DNA of 64,000 nt from an uncultured Myxococcales bacterium (GTDB lineage Bacteria; Myxococcota_A; UBA9042; DTJE01), in NCBI GenBank assembly GCA_903936705.1, contig CAIZWN010000084.1, positions 29,989-93,988 on the forward strand, read 5' to 3'. Made by a program: the position numbers and the translations under genes. The notes beneath the pieces are model-generated. The model saw only the letters and a program-made list of their open reading frames with translations. It did no database searches and had not been told where the DNA came from. This document shows, piece after piece, positions 1 to 8,618 of the stretch; within the stretch, counting starts at the first letter, position 1; every line of letters begins with the position of its first letter.

Positions 1-294
1 CGTGTGGCGGGACTTCAGCACGCCTTCGCCGCGCACCAGGACGCCGATGGTGCCAAGGGTGTCCCCTGAGTACTCCGCGACCTCGACCCCAGGTACAGCC
101 GCAAACAGGTTAGCGAGCGCCCCGTAGTCCTCCGGCGCCAGCGCCTGCTGGACGGCCAGTCGCGGATCTCCCTGCACGATTTCGGCGATTCCCGCCAGGA
201 CGGCCTCGGTGTCGCCGGCTGGCTGCTCGTTGCCTGAGGTTCCGCATGCACCCATCGACGTCAGCGCGATCAGGAGCACGATGTGCTGTCGCAT
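1..294 (-). CDS. Putative lipoprotein, N-terminal part (gene runs off the left edge)
   Basis: About 98 codons are visible, reading leftward out of the window. The ATG at 294-292 sits directly after a strong AAGGAGG ribosome site. The N-terminus has a short charged start (MRQ), a hydrophobic stretch and a lipobox-like MGAC near residues 14-17, so an outer-membrane or periplasmic lipoprotein is likely. The mature part begins with a polar GTSGNEQPAGD linker and goes on as a small soluble domain. The family is not recognised. It is the last gene on its strand before the edge, so its operon partners cannot be seen. Confidence 0.7.
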   Translation of the reverse strand, partial: MRQHIVLLIALTSMGACGTSGNEQPAGDTEAVLAGIAEIVQGDPRLAVQQALAPEDYGALANLFAAVPGVEVAEYSGDTLGTIGVLVRGEGVLKSRHT

Positions 295-688
295 CTCCCC
301 TCCTTCAGCCATGCGCGAACCCGGCGGGCTTCCGGCGGCGACCGCGAACGGTATTTTAGAACGACTATCACAACACGAGTCCGGCGTCGGCGCAATGCAC
401 CCTGGAATCCCTGGCCAAAACTCCGTTCAAGGTGAAATCGTGGCGTTTTCCAGCCTGACACGATACCGCCCGTAATCATGCTAGAGATGGGTCGAGACCT
501 GTATGCCACGATGCTTTCGGCCCTGCAGTTTGCCGGGATCGGGGTATTTACGAGCGGGTTGCTGTCCTTCCAGATGACGGCCGAAATCTTGATGCCGGTT
601 GCTGGGACTGCCGGCCGTTTCAGTCTGGCGTAGCTAGGGCCATTTGGTCTGCATTCTCATGGCCACACTGACGGACGTTTGAGTCCTG
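295..688. other. Intergenic region, 394 bases, no convincing gene
   Basis: It lies between two leftward genes and must hold the promoter of the lipoprotein at 294. A 51-codon ATG frame at 478-633 on the plus strand is moderately hydrophobic but has no ribosome site and resembles nothing I know, so I do not call it. At 683-697 a perfect 6-base inverted repeat (GTCCTG/CAGGAC) has as its 3-base loop the TAG stop codon of the next gene. No T-tract follows, so it is at best a weak terminator or transcript-end hairpin. Confidence 0.4.
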
Positions 689-2500
689 CTACAGGACGAC
701 GGCGGGTTTGGCTAGTAATAGGTTCTCGGCTATTTCGAGTGCGCCGACAGGCCAGAACTCGGTCGGGCGAGGGTGTGCGACACCGGGGGCGGGCAGGGGG
801 CGGCAGGACAGGACCATTCGTTGCCACTGGATCGGCACAGCATCCCGTCCGTGGACAGCGCCCAGCAGAGCTCCGGCAATCGCGGCGTTGGTGTCGGTGT
901 CGCCGCCGGCCATCACAGTGTCTTCCACGCCCTTCTCGAAGGAGGTGGTTTTCAGCAGTCGATAGAAAGCGTTCTGAAATGCGACCAGCGCAAGGAACTT
1001 TTCACCTCCATCACAGTCGGGCGTGTCGGTTGCGGCATTCTTTAGCGCAGCCAATACCTCGGGATGAATTGCGCTTGCGACGGCCCAGTCAAGTGCGAAC
1101 TGATACGTCGCCTCGGGCGAATTGCCCGTGCGGATCGCATATGCCAGGGCCACGACGAACACGGCACATGCGTCCTGGCAAACCGGGTTGGGGTGGGTCA
1201 ACGCGCTGTCGGCACGGGCTGCCGCGGCCACCTGGTCAGGGGGAAGGTCCCATCCCCATATCCCGAGGGGGCTGATGCGCATCAGCGAACCGTTCGCTTT
1301 CGACGCCTGGATGGGATGACCGGAGAGCCCGGACGACGTTGTCCGCCCCATGTCGAACGGCGATGAATTATACCAGTGCAGGTAAGCGCCCAGTGTCGCG
1401 TCGTGGTTCCAGCCATTCTGCTCAACCAGGCTTCGCGCCAGCATCAGTGCCATTTCGGAGTCATCGGTGGGCTGGCCTGCGATGAGGTTCCACGTGCCGC
1501 CATCGGCCAGTGTGCAGATACCTGCCGGGAATCTTTCGGCCAGTGCGTCAGCCGACTGGAATTCGACTCGCGAACCAAGCGAATCCCCGGCAAATTGTCC
1601 GAGGATGCACCCTTGAGCTCGGGACAGTACTCCAGCGTCAGAGACGTTGCGACCCGGCGTCAGGCGCACCGTCGGGAAGCGACTGCCGTGGTGAATCCTG
1701 TCGGTGAACACTCGGCCCAGATCCCGGGACCTCAGGGCATCGACTACCGGGGCCGATCCACCGAGGACAGTACTTCCGTTTCCACCATGGTAGTCGAAAG
1801 GCCGTCCGGTCTCGCCGATGAGAACCCCGTCGACCGCCCGAACCAAGGCGTGTCCAGCAGCAACGTCCCAACCCGTCGGCGAGTTCAGCGACACTGCAAC
1901 CTCGCCATCGCCGACCGCCACGAGTGCCAGACGGTAAGCTATGCTGGGCATACTCCTGAAACGGGCCGGTGTGACGCACTTCCGGTTTGCTTCGGACGCC
2001 TTGTCCGCGCTTTGGCTGACCAGGACAACGTGTCCGGCTGACAATTCCGCCGGCAGCGGATCGCGATGCACCGTCAGCCCGTTTCGCGTCAGCGCTTGCC
2101 CCTCGGCCCAGGCGATGAGGTCCCCCCGATCGTCCGGTGCGGCGAAAGCGAACACCACACCTAGCACGGGTTGTCCGTCGACCACGAGGCCGATGGATAC
2201 GGCGGACCCCCGCATCCCCTTCAGGTACGAAACGGTTCCGTCGTTCGGGTCCACGTACCATCGGGCCGTTGCGTTCCTGGGTCCAGCCTCCCCGGTTTCC
2301 TCTCCGAGGAACGCAATTTCAGGAAACGCCTTCAGCAGGCGTTCGCGGATCAGCAATTCGGCTTCGCGATCGGCATCCGCATGGGAACCGGCGCCCCTTG
2401 GCCCGTCAACCAGGTGAAAGTCGGTACGAAGAAGGTCTCCGGCCTTACGGGCAGACTCGATGGCGACAACAAGAGCCTTTTTCAGGTCGATCGGCGGCAT
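689..2500 (-). CDS. Inositol-monophosphatase-like domain fused to ADP-ribosylglycohydrolase (DraG-like)
   Basis: The protein has 603 residues and two catalytic domains. The first (about 5-265) is an IMPase/CysQ-type Mg-dependent phosphatase: GEE at 66-68, DPNDGT at 84-89 and WDVAAG from 211 are the metal ligands expected for that family. The second (about 290-603) is an ADP-ribosyl-glycohydrolase: GDSLG at 305-309, TDDSEM at 345-350 and GGDTDTNA near 532-539 supply the two-metal site. The frame stays open to 2620, but the ATG at 2500 has GGAGG 5 bases ahead and starts just before the first IMPase helix, so I choose it. The gene is divergent from a methyltransferase. The fusion suggests sequential removal of ADP-ribose and a phosphate from one substrate. 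The substrate is unknown and this is inference. Confidence 0.88.
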   Translation of the reverse strand: MPPIDLKKALVVAIESARKAGDLLRTDFHLVDGPRGAGSHADADREAELLIRERLLKAFPEIAFLGEETGEAGPRNATARWYVDPNDGTVSYLKGMRGSAVSIGLVVDGQPVLGVVFAFAAPDDRGDLIAWAEGQALTRNGLTVHRDPLPAELSAGHVVLVSQSADKASEANRKCVTPARFRSMPSIAYRLALVAVGDGEVAVSLNSPTGWDVAAGHALVRAVDGVLIGETGRPFDYHGGNGSTVLGGSAPVVDALRSRDLGRVFTDRIHHGSRFPTVRLTPGRNVSDAGVLSRAQGCILGQFAGDSLGSRVEFQSADALAERFPAGICTLADGGTWNLIAGQPTDDSEMALMLARSLVEQNGWNHDATLGAYLHWYNSSPFDMGRTTSSGLSGHPIQASKANGSLMRISPLGIWGWDLPPDQVAAAARADSALTHPNPVCQDACAVFVVALAYAIRTGNSPEATYQFALDWAVASAIHPEVLAALKNAATDTPDCDGGEKFLALVAFQNAFYRLLKTTSFEKGVEDTVMAGGDTDTNAAIAGALLGAVHGRDAVPIQWQRMVLSCRPLPAPGVAHPRPTEFWPVGALEIAENLLLAKPAVVL

Positions 2501-2665
2501 TTCCACCTCCAGAGCCCTGGCAATTTGGAGGTTCAGGGTATCAGGGTGGTGCGACATCTCACTTGTAAAAAATTGAGGCGACTCAATCGACATACTGTTT
2601 TCAACCCGGATCCGTGACACGAAGGCTGTCCTGATGCATCCTCCAGAAGCAACGGAGGTTTCTGC

Positions 2666-3661
2666 ATGTCGAAGGACTGGACACCAGGTGATTTAGTCGC
2701 AATGGCCCGTGGTTACCAGAACGCTGCCGTGGTGATGGCGGCTGCGGAACTGGAGCTGTTCGACCGCCTGGCCGGCGGCGACTTCACCGCCGAGGGGGCT
2801 GCGTCCAGGCTCTCGGTCGACCTGCGCGCGCTGGCGACCCTTCTGGATGCCCTGGCGGCCATCCAGTTGCTGGACAAGCGCGGCGATCGGTACGGCGTGC
2901 CGCCCGGCGTGGAGGGCCTCCTTACCGCTGCGGGCCGCGGGAGCTTCCTGGCCCTGGTGCAGCACCACGCCAACTGCATGCGTCGCTGGACGAACCTGGC
3001 CCGCGTCGTCCAGACAGGGCAGCCAGCGCATTGTGAAGCCAGCGTGCGAGGCGAGGCTGCGGACCTTCAGGCGTTTATCGATGCGATGGACAACCTCGCC
3101 GATCCGATCGCCACCCGGCTGATTGCCGAACTACCCGTGCCGCCGTTCACGCGACTGCTGGACGTGGGTGGCGCGTCCGGTTCGTGGACAATCGCCTTTC
3201 TTCGCCGCGACCCGGAAGCTACCGCGATTCTGTTTGACCTGGCGGCGGTCATCCCGCAGGCCGAGGGTCGGATCTCCGCGTCTGGCTTGCGTGATCGGGT
3301 CGAACTGGTCGCCGGGGACTTCTATGTCGATGTCCTTCCCGACGGCGCGGACCTCGTCTGGGTCAGCGCGATCGTCCACCAGAACTCCAGGCAGCAGAAC
3401 CGGGAACTGTTCGCGGCGGTCCACCGGGCCAGCTTACCCGGCGGGCACGTTCTGATCCGCGACATCGTTATGGATGAGTCAAGGACCGCCCCGATCGCCG
3501 GCGCGCTGTTCGCCGTCAACATGCTGGTCGGAACGCACCACGGCGGCACGTTCACCCTAAGCGAACTTCGCGAGGACCTCGAATACGCCGGCTTCGTCGA
3601 CGTGAGGCTTCTGCGCAGCGACGAAGGGATGCACTCGGTCGTCCAGGCCATCAAGGGCTGA
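2666..3661 (+). CDS. SAM-dependent O-methyltransferase, plant/ antibiotic type (Methyltransf_2)
   Basis: The protein has 331 residues. An N-terminal winged-helix dimerisation region (about 10-90) is followed by a Rossmann-fold methyltransferase with the SAM motif LLDVGGASGSW at 164-174 and the acidic loop VAGDF further on. This order is typical of the Methyltransf_2 family (hydroxyneurosporene and polyketide O-methyltransferases). The ATG follows GGAGG by 7 bases. It stands alone and divergent from the IMPase fusion, sharing 165 bases of upstream DNA. The acceptor cannot be predicted because no biosynthetic cluster surrounds it. Confidence 0.85.
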   Translation: MSKDWTPGDLVAMARGYQNAAVVMAAAELELFDRLAGGDFTAEGAASRLSVDLRALATLLDALAAIQLLDKRGDRYGVPPGVEGLLTAAGRGSFLALVQHHANCMRRWTNLARVVQTGQPAHCEASVRGEAADLQAFIDAMDNLADPIATRLIAELPVPPFTRLLDVGGASGSWTIAFLRRDPEATAILFDLAAVIPQAEGRISASGLRDRVELVAGDFYVDVLPDGADLVWVSAIVHQNSRQQNRELFAAVHRASLPGGHVLIRDIVMDESRTAPIAGALFAVNMLVGTHHGGTFTLSELREDLEYAGFVDVRLLRSDEGMHSVVQAIKG

Positions 3662-3777
3662 CTAATAGGGGCCTTCTATCAGTTCAATTTCTTGTGCGTT
3701 CTCTTTGCCACATTCTGCGGCTCTGCTATTTTCCCGAGCGTTCGAGAATTGATGATTACTCGGGAAGGAATGCCAAA

Positions 3778-5106
3778 ATGCAGGAACTGGAAAACGTACT
3801 GTCGGTTATCAGTTCAGCGTTGTGGGGTGTCCCCATGATAGTTCTTCTTTGCGGGACACATCTCTTCCTTACCTTCAGGTTGAGATTCATCCAGAGACAC
3901 ATTGGAACCGCAATCAAGATTTCGTTCAGCAAGAACAAGGAAGGGGAGGGGGACGTAAGTCAGTTCGGGGCGCTTACGACCGCCTTGGCCGCGACGATCG
4001 GGACGGGCAACATTGTTGGTGTTGCGACGGCCGTTGTTGCTGGAGGGCCGGGTGCTGTTCTGTGGATGTGGCTGACCGGTGTGTTTGGAATAGCGACCAA
4101 GTATTCCGAGGCCCTGCTGTCAGTCAAGTACAGGGTAAAGAATGAAAAAGGCCAGATGTCCGGCGGGCCGATGTATGTGCTTGAACGCGGGATGAAGAGT
4201 CGTCCGTTGGCCATTCTCTTCGCCTTGTTCACGGCGATTGCGGCTTTTGGAATCGGCAACATGGTTCAAGCAAATTCAATTGCCATGCTTGCAGAGGAGA
4301 CCTTTGGTATTTCACCCTGGATTTCAGGCGTGGTAATCGCTGGAATCACCGCAATTGTAATCCTTGGGGGCATCGGCTCGATAGCCAGGGTATGCGAGAA
4401 GCTTGTCCCACTCATGGCAGTTTTCTATATCCTAGGATGTCTGATAATCTGTGTCCTGAACTATTCAACAATTCCTGACACTATTGCCCTGATCGTAAAG
4501 TCGGCTTTCACGGGGCAGGCTGCGGTTGGAGGCTTCCTGGGTGCAGGCATGCGCGAGGCCATGCGATATGGCGTCGCGCGGGGATTGTTTTCAAACGAGT
4601 CGGGACTGGGCAGCGCACCGATTGTTGCAGCCGCGGCCCAGACAAGAAATCCGGTACGACAGGCCTTGGTGTCATCGACAGGTACTTTCTGGGACACCGT
4701 GGTTGTGTGTCTTCTGACAGGTATTGTCGTCGTTAACTCAGGTCTGTGGCAGGAGGGGATGAACGGCGCAATGCTGACAAAGGCCACTTTCGCCCAGATT
4801 CCATATATCGGACCGACAGTCCTCACTGTCGGACTGCTGACCTTTGTTTTTTCAACGATTCTTGGCTGGTCGTACTATGGCGAGAAGGCGGCCGAGTATC
4901 TTTTCGGGACCAAAGCCATAATGCCATACCGCATAATGTGGGTTATAGCTGTGATGGTAGGTTCTGTTGCAACCTTGCCTGTTGTATGGAACTTTGCGGA
5001 TATTGCAAATGCGATGATGGCAATACCGAATCTGATATCACTGATCGTACTCAGCGGGGTTCTGGTCAGCGAGACGAAGCTTTACCTCTGGGATAACAAG
5101 ATTTGA
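3778..5106 (+). CDS. Sodium:alanine symporter family (AGCS) transporter
   Basis: This 442-residue polytopic inner-membrane protein has about 10-11 hydrophobic segments. The AGCS signature is clear near residues 60-90 (TALAATIGTGNIVGVA, then GPGAVLWMW), with GLGSAPI later. The family takes up alanine or glycine with Na+ or H+. The frame opens at 3694, but AAGGA ahead of the ATG at 3778 and the usual family N-terminus (helix beginning about 15 residues in) decide the start. Third-codon positions are visibly richer in A/T than in every neighbour, which suggests acquisition from a lower-GC donor. It has no operon partner. Confidence 0.92.
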   Translation: MQELENVLSVISSALWGVPMIVLLCGTHLFLTFRLRFIQRHIGTAIKISFSKNKEGEGDVSQFGALTTALAATIGTGNIVGVATAVVAGGPGAVLWMWLTGVFGIATKYSEALLSVKYRVKNEKGQMSGGPMYVLERGMKSRPLAILFALFTAIAAFGIGNMVQANSIAMLAEETFGISPWISGVVIAGITAIVILGGIGSIARVCEKLVPLMAVFYILGCLIICVLNYSTIPDTIALIVKSAFTGQAAVGGFLGAGMREAMRYGVARGLFSNESGLGSAPIVAAAAQTRNPVRQALVSSTGTFWDTVVVCLLTGIVVVNSGLWQEGMNGAMLTKATFAQIPYIGPTVLTVGLLTFVFSTILGWSYYGEKAAEYLFGTKAIMPYRIMWVIAVMVGSVATLPVVWNFADIANAMMAIPNLISLIVLSGVLVSETKLYLWDNKI

Positions 5107-5166
5107 TGGTCGCGTTGCCGCTACTCGGCCTATCCTGGACGCCATTTGAAAATGCATCGGCGGGAG

Positions 5167-5195
5167 TTGACCACCGGTCGGACGGCCACGATACT
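5167..5195 (+). promoter_or_regulatory. Candidate sigma-70 promoter for the gene at 5265
   Basis: A TTGACC hexamer at 5167-5172 and GATACT at 5190-5195 are separated by 17 bases. The match is 5/6 and 4/6. It lies 70 bases ahead of the start codon in a 158-base gap. Confidence 0.3.
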
Positions 5196-5264
5196 TGCCT
5201 CGGGTCGTGGGGGCGTTGATGATGTTCCCGCAGTCCCGTCCTCCCGTCTGGCGGAGCATGCGTC

Positions 5265-6041
5265 ATGGACGAAACACCTTCGGATCCGAAAAGCACCCCC
5301 GATGTACCCGTTGCTCTACATCCTGCGCATAAGACTTTGGCCTCGGTCCTATGGCACTTTCTTCACACGGCCCCAGGGATGCTTCTGTTGGGAGCGATCG
5401 TCACGACCGGAGGAGGGACGTGGCTTAATTTCGTCGTCCAGGGCCGGTCCCAGCAGAAACAGCGCCAGTTCGAGATCTTCAAGATCATGCTGGAGGACAG
5501 TCGCGCCCTTCAGACCCAGTTGCTGACCCTTGCCAATCGCCGTTTCTACGCGCTCAGGACGATGCGCGCTCGCCTGGACAATGATGAATACCCGATTGCC
5601 GATGTGCAGGAATATTGGGACGAAAAGGTACGGCCGCTTCGCGAGGAGTGGAACGAGAACCTGCTGCTTTTCCACGGCCGGCTGAAGTTGCTGTTCCAGG
5701 AGGAGGAGTCGGGTCCGCTGGCAGAAATCCACCTGGCGGCCCTGTTCTACAGTGAAGACGAGGGCGAGTTGAAGGCGCCCCCATTGGATATGGCCGCCCA
5801 GGATCTGGGGACGGACCGGATGCCCAAGACGGTGCACGGGTCGTTCGTGGTGACGCAACGACTGGTGAGCCAGTTGCTGAAGGACTGCAAGGAGCGCGGC
5901 AGGGAGCAGTGCCTGAGTGAAGCGCGGACCAAGACCATACGCGGCTACCTGGACTACCTGGGCAAGAAGATCTCTGTTCTTTCGGACGGCCTTACAACCA
6001 GGCTCCTGTACATGCCGTATGGCACAGTGCGGGCCGAGTAG
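5265..6041 (+). CDS. Membrane-anchored protein of unknown function
   Basis: The protein has 258 residues. One hydrophobic segment (about 27-52, containing GMLLLGAIVTTGGG) would anchor it in the inner membrane. Most of the rest is charged, helix-rich and Gln/Glu/Arg-rich, consistent with a long helical bundle. A short soluble N-terminus rich in Pro and Thr precedes the membrane segment. I recognise no family. The subtilase gene begins 100 bases downstream on the same strand, so the two may be co-transcribed. Confidence 0.7.
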   Translation: MDETPSDPKSTPDVPVALHPAHKTLASVLWHFLHTAPGMLLLGAIVTTGGGTWLNFVVQGRSQQKQRQFEIFKIMLEDSRALQTQLLTLANRRFYALRTMRARLDNDEYPIADVQEYWDEKVRPLREEWNENLLLFHGRLKLLFQEEESGPLAEIHLAALFYSEDEGELKAPPLDMAAQDLGTDRMPKTVHGSFVVTQRLVSQLLKDCKERGREQCLSEARTKTIRGYLDYLGKKISVLSDGLTTRLLYMPYGTVRAE

Positions 6042-6141
6042 TGGCATCACGACCAGCGCTGGTGTTTTTGAGGACCTGCCGACTTTCCTCGGGATCCGGT
6101 ACCAAGCTAGAATCAATCGCCTCCTGCATCATGGGGACTCG

Positions 6142-8610
6142 ATGTCATCTTCCCTAGCCAGCGTCTTCGGCGGACCGTGTATCGCGGCGATCGTGATTGT
6201 CTTGGCGGTCGGGCTGGCCTCATGTGGGGGGGGCAATACCGCAACTGGCAGGGCTCCGCTGCCCGGCTATCAGCCCGACCCATCCCTGTACGGGGTCGAT
6301 GCTGACCCATCCCGGTTGCTGGATGTGGGGGGCGAGGGTGACGAGGTCGTTCGGGCTGCGCCGGACCTGGTAGTTCTGTTGCTTGCGAACGGTCTGGGGC
6401 GCGTCGACGCCGACCGGTTGGCGGATCTCGTAGGCGGGCAGGTGGTCGGCCAGGTCCCGGACGTCTCCATGTTCCAGATCCGTCTGACTACGAGGGACAA
6501 GGCTGGCCTGGACGCGGCCATCGCACTGCTGGCATCGCAGCCCGGCGTGGATTCCGCCGGGTACGACCTGGTCCTTGAACCGCTGGCGACTTCGTGCCCG
6601 GTCGTACACGATAACCAGCGACTTGCGTCCGGCGATCGTTGCGCCTTCGACGACATCGAGTCCAACGAGGCGCTGACTCTTTTCGAGTCATGGCGGCCCT
6701 CACTTCAACTGACCGCAATCAGGGTCGGCATCGTTGACTCGGGTCTAAACGGGAGCCACGCCGAGTTCCAGGACCAGGTGATCATCGACTCCAGCGGCCG
6801 GGACGGAACCTGGACGAAGGCAATGGACGAAACGGATCCCAAGAAGCCACACGGCACGATCGTGGCTGCAATGATGGCGGCAGCGGACGACGTCTCGGGT
6901 ATCGACGGGCTGGCCCGCAGGTTCCTGGGCGACAGCCTGACCCTGGTGTTCGGCAAGATGACCGGCAGTACCTTTACGACCATTGTGTCGATGCGACGCG
7001 TCGTGGATCTTGGGGTTCGGATCGTCAACTGCAGCTTCGGCCTGAATCGGCTGGTCACCGATCAGCCCGCTTTTCGCTCGGAGTGGAAAGCCTTTTATCG
7101 CTTACTGGAAGCTCACCCCGATGTCCTGTGGGTCGTGGCCGCGCCGAACCAGCCCTTTGAAATGACGCGGACCAACCACGCGCCGGCCGGAATCCTGCTG
7201 CCAAACGTCCTTGCGGTCGGAGGCACGCAGGCTTGCAAGCCGATGGAGCGCTATATCCGATCCGCGACCGGGACGGCCATCGACATCGCAGCCCCGGCCC
7301 AGGATATCATCGCCATCCAGGCATACCGTGATGCCCCGATGCAGTACGTGTCTGGGAATTCCATTGCCGCTCCCCAGGTCACCTCGCTGGCCGCGATCCT
7401 GCGATCGATTCAGCCGAGCCTGTCGCCGAGTGCGCTGCGGGACGATTACATCCGCGGGATGGCGAACTTCGGCGCCGACGAGGTGAACGGTCGCCTCCTG
7501 AACTTCCCAATGACCCTGGGCCGGTTGCTGTTGGACCTTCAGCCACCGCTTTCCGGCGACATTCGTGATGGCATCGACCACGAGCCGGACGGCAAGGTTG
7601 ACGCGACGATGGTTCAGTACTGCAGGCTGTGCGGGTGCACGTCCTCCCTGGAGGTGGTTGGGGTAGGTACGTACCAGGCAACGTCGACGGACGAGGCTCT
7701 CGGCACCATGTCCACCGAGTCATTCGGTTTTATGATGACCGACGGGGCGACCTACGACTTCTACCTGAACTGTCCGTTGTGTCGCTTCGACCTTCGGGAA
7801 TTCCCGATCGGCGCCGGTTCGGTAGCCGATTTGGCGACAGCCCAGTTCCACGTCATGAGCGGGCGTTTTGGCATTGGCCAGTCGCTGTCCGGGGCGTTGC
7901 AGATCGAGTCCTGCAGGATCGGCGAGCGAGTGAATGACCTGGCCAGCCTGATCTCGGTTACAGGTTCGTACGGTGGCGAAATGAAACTGACCTGGGCAGA
8001 TCCCTACGAAGAGGAAGCTACCTCTTTCCAGGGAAGGTTCGAGGCCGGGTTCGTGGCGGCAGATCTGCCCGGCGATGATCCCCTGACGCAGTTGCTGGAA
8101 AGCAAGTGCGAGGGGGGGCGTCAGCCTCCGAAGGGCGACGTCGGAGAGATGCTGGCCCTTCCCGGCCTGCGGTATTCGTCGGGGAGCGTGGGCAGTGGGG
8201 CGGCGACGCGTTACCACATGGTCGCAACGACATTGTCCCAGGCCGAGGCCGATGCCTGGACCGCCCACGAGACGGCGCCAGCCGGGAGTGGGTCTGCCCT
8301 GCACCTGGTTCTGCCAGCTTCGGCCTGGCCAGCCGAACCATACCAGCCGCTGACCTTGGCTGTGTCGCCTTTCCCGGACTGTGCCCTTGGGACCCCGGCG
8401 GCGGTTCCGGCGACAGGAATCCGTGCTGCGCTTTACGACTGGGCCGGCGGCCACGCCACAGCGCGATCCTGTGCGACGTCTGGCCAGGTCACGCTGGAGG
8501 CTACCGAGGACGGCGTGCTGAATGTGACCCTGGAAGCCGGCTTTGACGGGGGGGTGGCGACCCAGTGGCCGATCCGCTTTCCGTGGGCCCTTCCTGTCGA
8601 TTCCCAGTAG
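6142..8610 (+). CDS. Subtilisin-like (S8) serine protease lipoprotein with long C-terminal region
   Basis: The protein has 822 residues. A hydrophobic leader ends in a lipobox (LASC, Cys near 30), so it should be a lipidated envelope protease. The catalytic set is present: Asp199 in GIVDSG, His237 in KPHGT, the oxyanion Asn336 in AAPN, and Ser407 in SGNSIAAP. An inhibitor-like prodomain fills about 65-150. The C-terminal 380 residues hold CxxCGC and CxxC pairs and beta-rich sequence resembling no family I know. The frame opens at 5917 inside the upstream gene, but the ATG at 6142 has GGGGA ahead and leads into the signal peptide. It meets the next gene tail to tail, 8 bases apart. Confidence 0.9.
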   Translation: MSSSLASVFGGPCIAAIVIVLAVGLASCGGGNTATGRAPLPGYQPDPSLYGVDADPSRLLDVGGEGDEVVRAAPDLVVLLLANGLGRVDADRLADLVGGQVVGQVPDVSMFQIRLTTRDKAGLDAAIALLASQPGVDSAGYDLVLEPLATSCPVVHDNQRLASGDRCAFDDIESNEALTLFESWRPSLQLTAIRVGIVDSGLNGSHAEFQDQVIIDSSGRDGTWTKAMDETDPKKPHGTIVAAMMAAADDVSGIDGLARRFLGDSLTLVFGKMTGSTFTTIVSMRRVVDLGVRIVNCSFGLNRLVTDQPAFRSEWKAFYRLLEAHPDVLWVVAAPNQPFEMTRTNHAPAGILLPNVLAVGGTQACKPMERYIRSATGTAIDIAAPAQDIIAIQAYRDAPMQYVSGNSIAAPQVTSLAAILRSIQPSLSPSALRDDYIRGMANFGADEVNGRLLNFPMTLGRLLLDLQPPLSGDIRDGIDHEPDGKVDATMVQYCRLCGCTSSLEVVGVGTYQATSTDEALGTMSTESFGFMMTDGATYDFYLNCPLCRFDLREFPIGAGSVADLATAQFHVMSGRFGIGQSLSGALQIESCRIGERVNDLASLISVTGSYGGEMKLTWADPYEEEATSFQGRFEAGFVAADLPGDDPLTQLLESKCEGGRQPPKGDVGEMLALPGLRYSSGSVGSGAATRYHMVATTLSQAEADAWTAHETAPAGSGSALHLVLPASAWPAEPYQPLTLAVSPFPDCALGTPAAVPATGIRAALYDWAGGHATARSCATSGQVTLEATEDGVLNVTLEAGFDGGVATQWPIRFPWALPVDSQ

Positions 8611-8618
8611 GCAGTGCG

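Noticed and set aside
478..633. A 51-codon plus-strand ATG frame with moderately hydrophobic sequence
   Set aside because: No ribosome site and no recognisable similarity; within chance for GC-rich DNA.
1376..2041. A 221-codon plus-strand frame inside the IMPase/ADP-ribosylglycohydrolase gene
   Set aside because: Antisense shadow: the minus-strand protein has complete catalytic motifs over the same bases and this frame has none.
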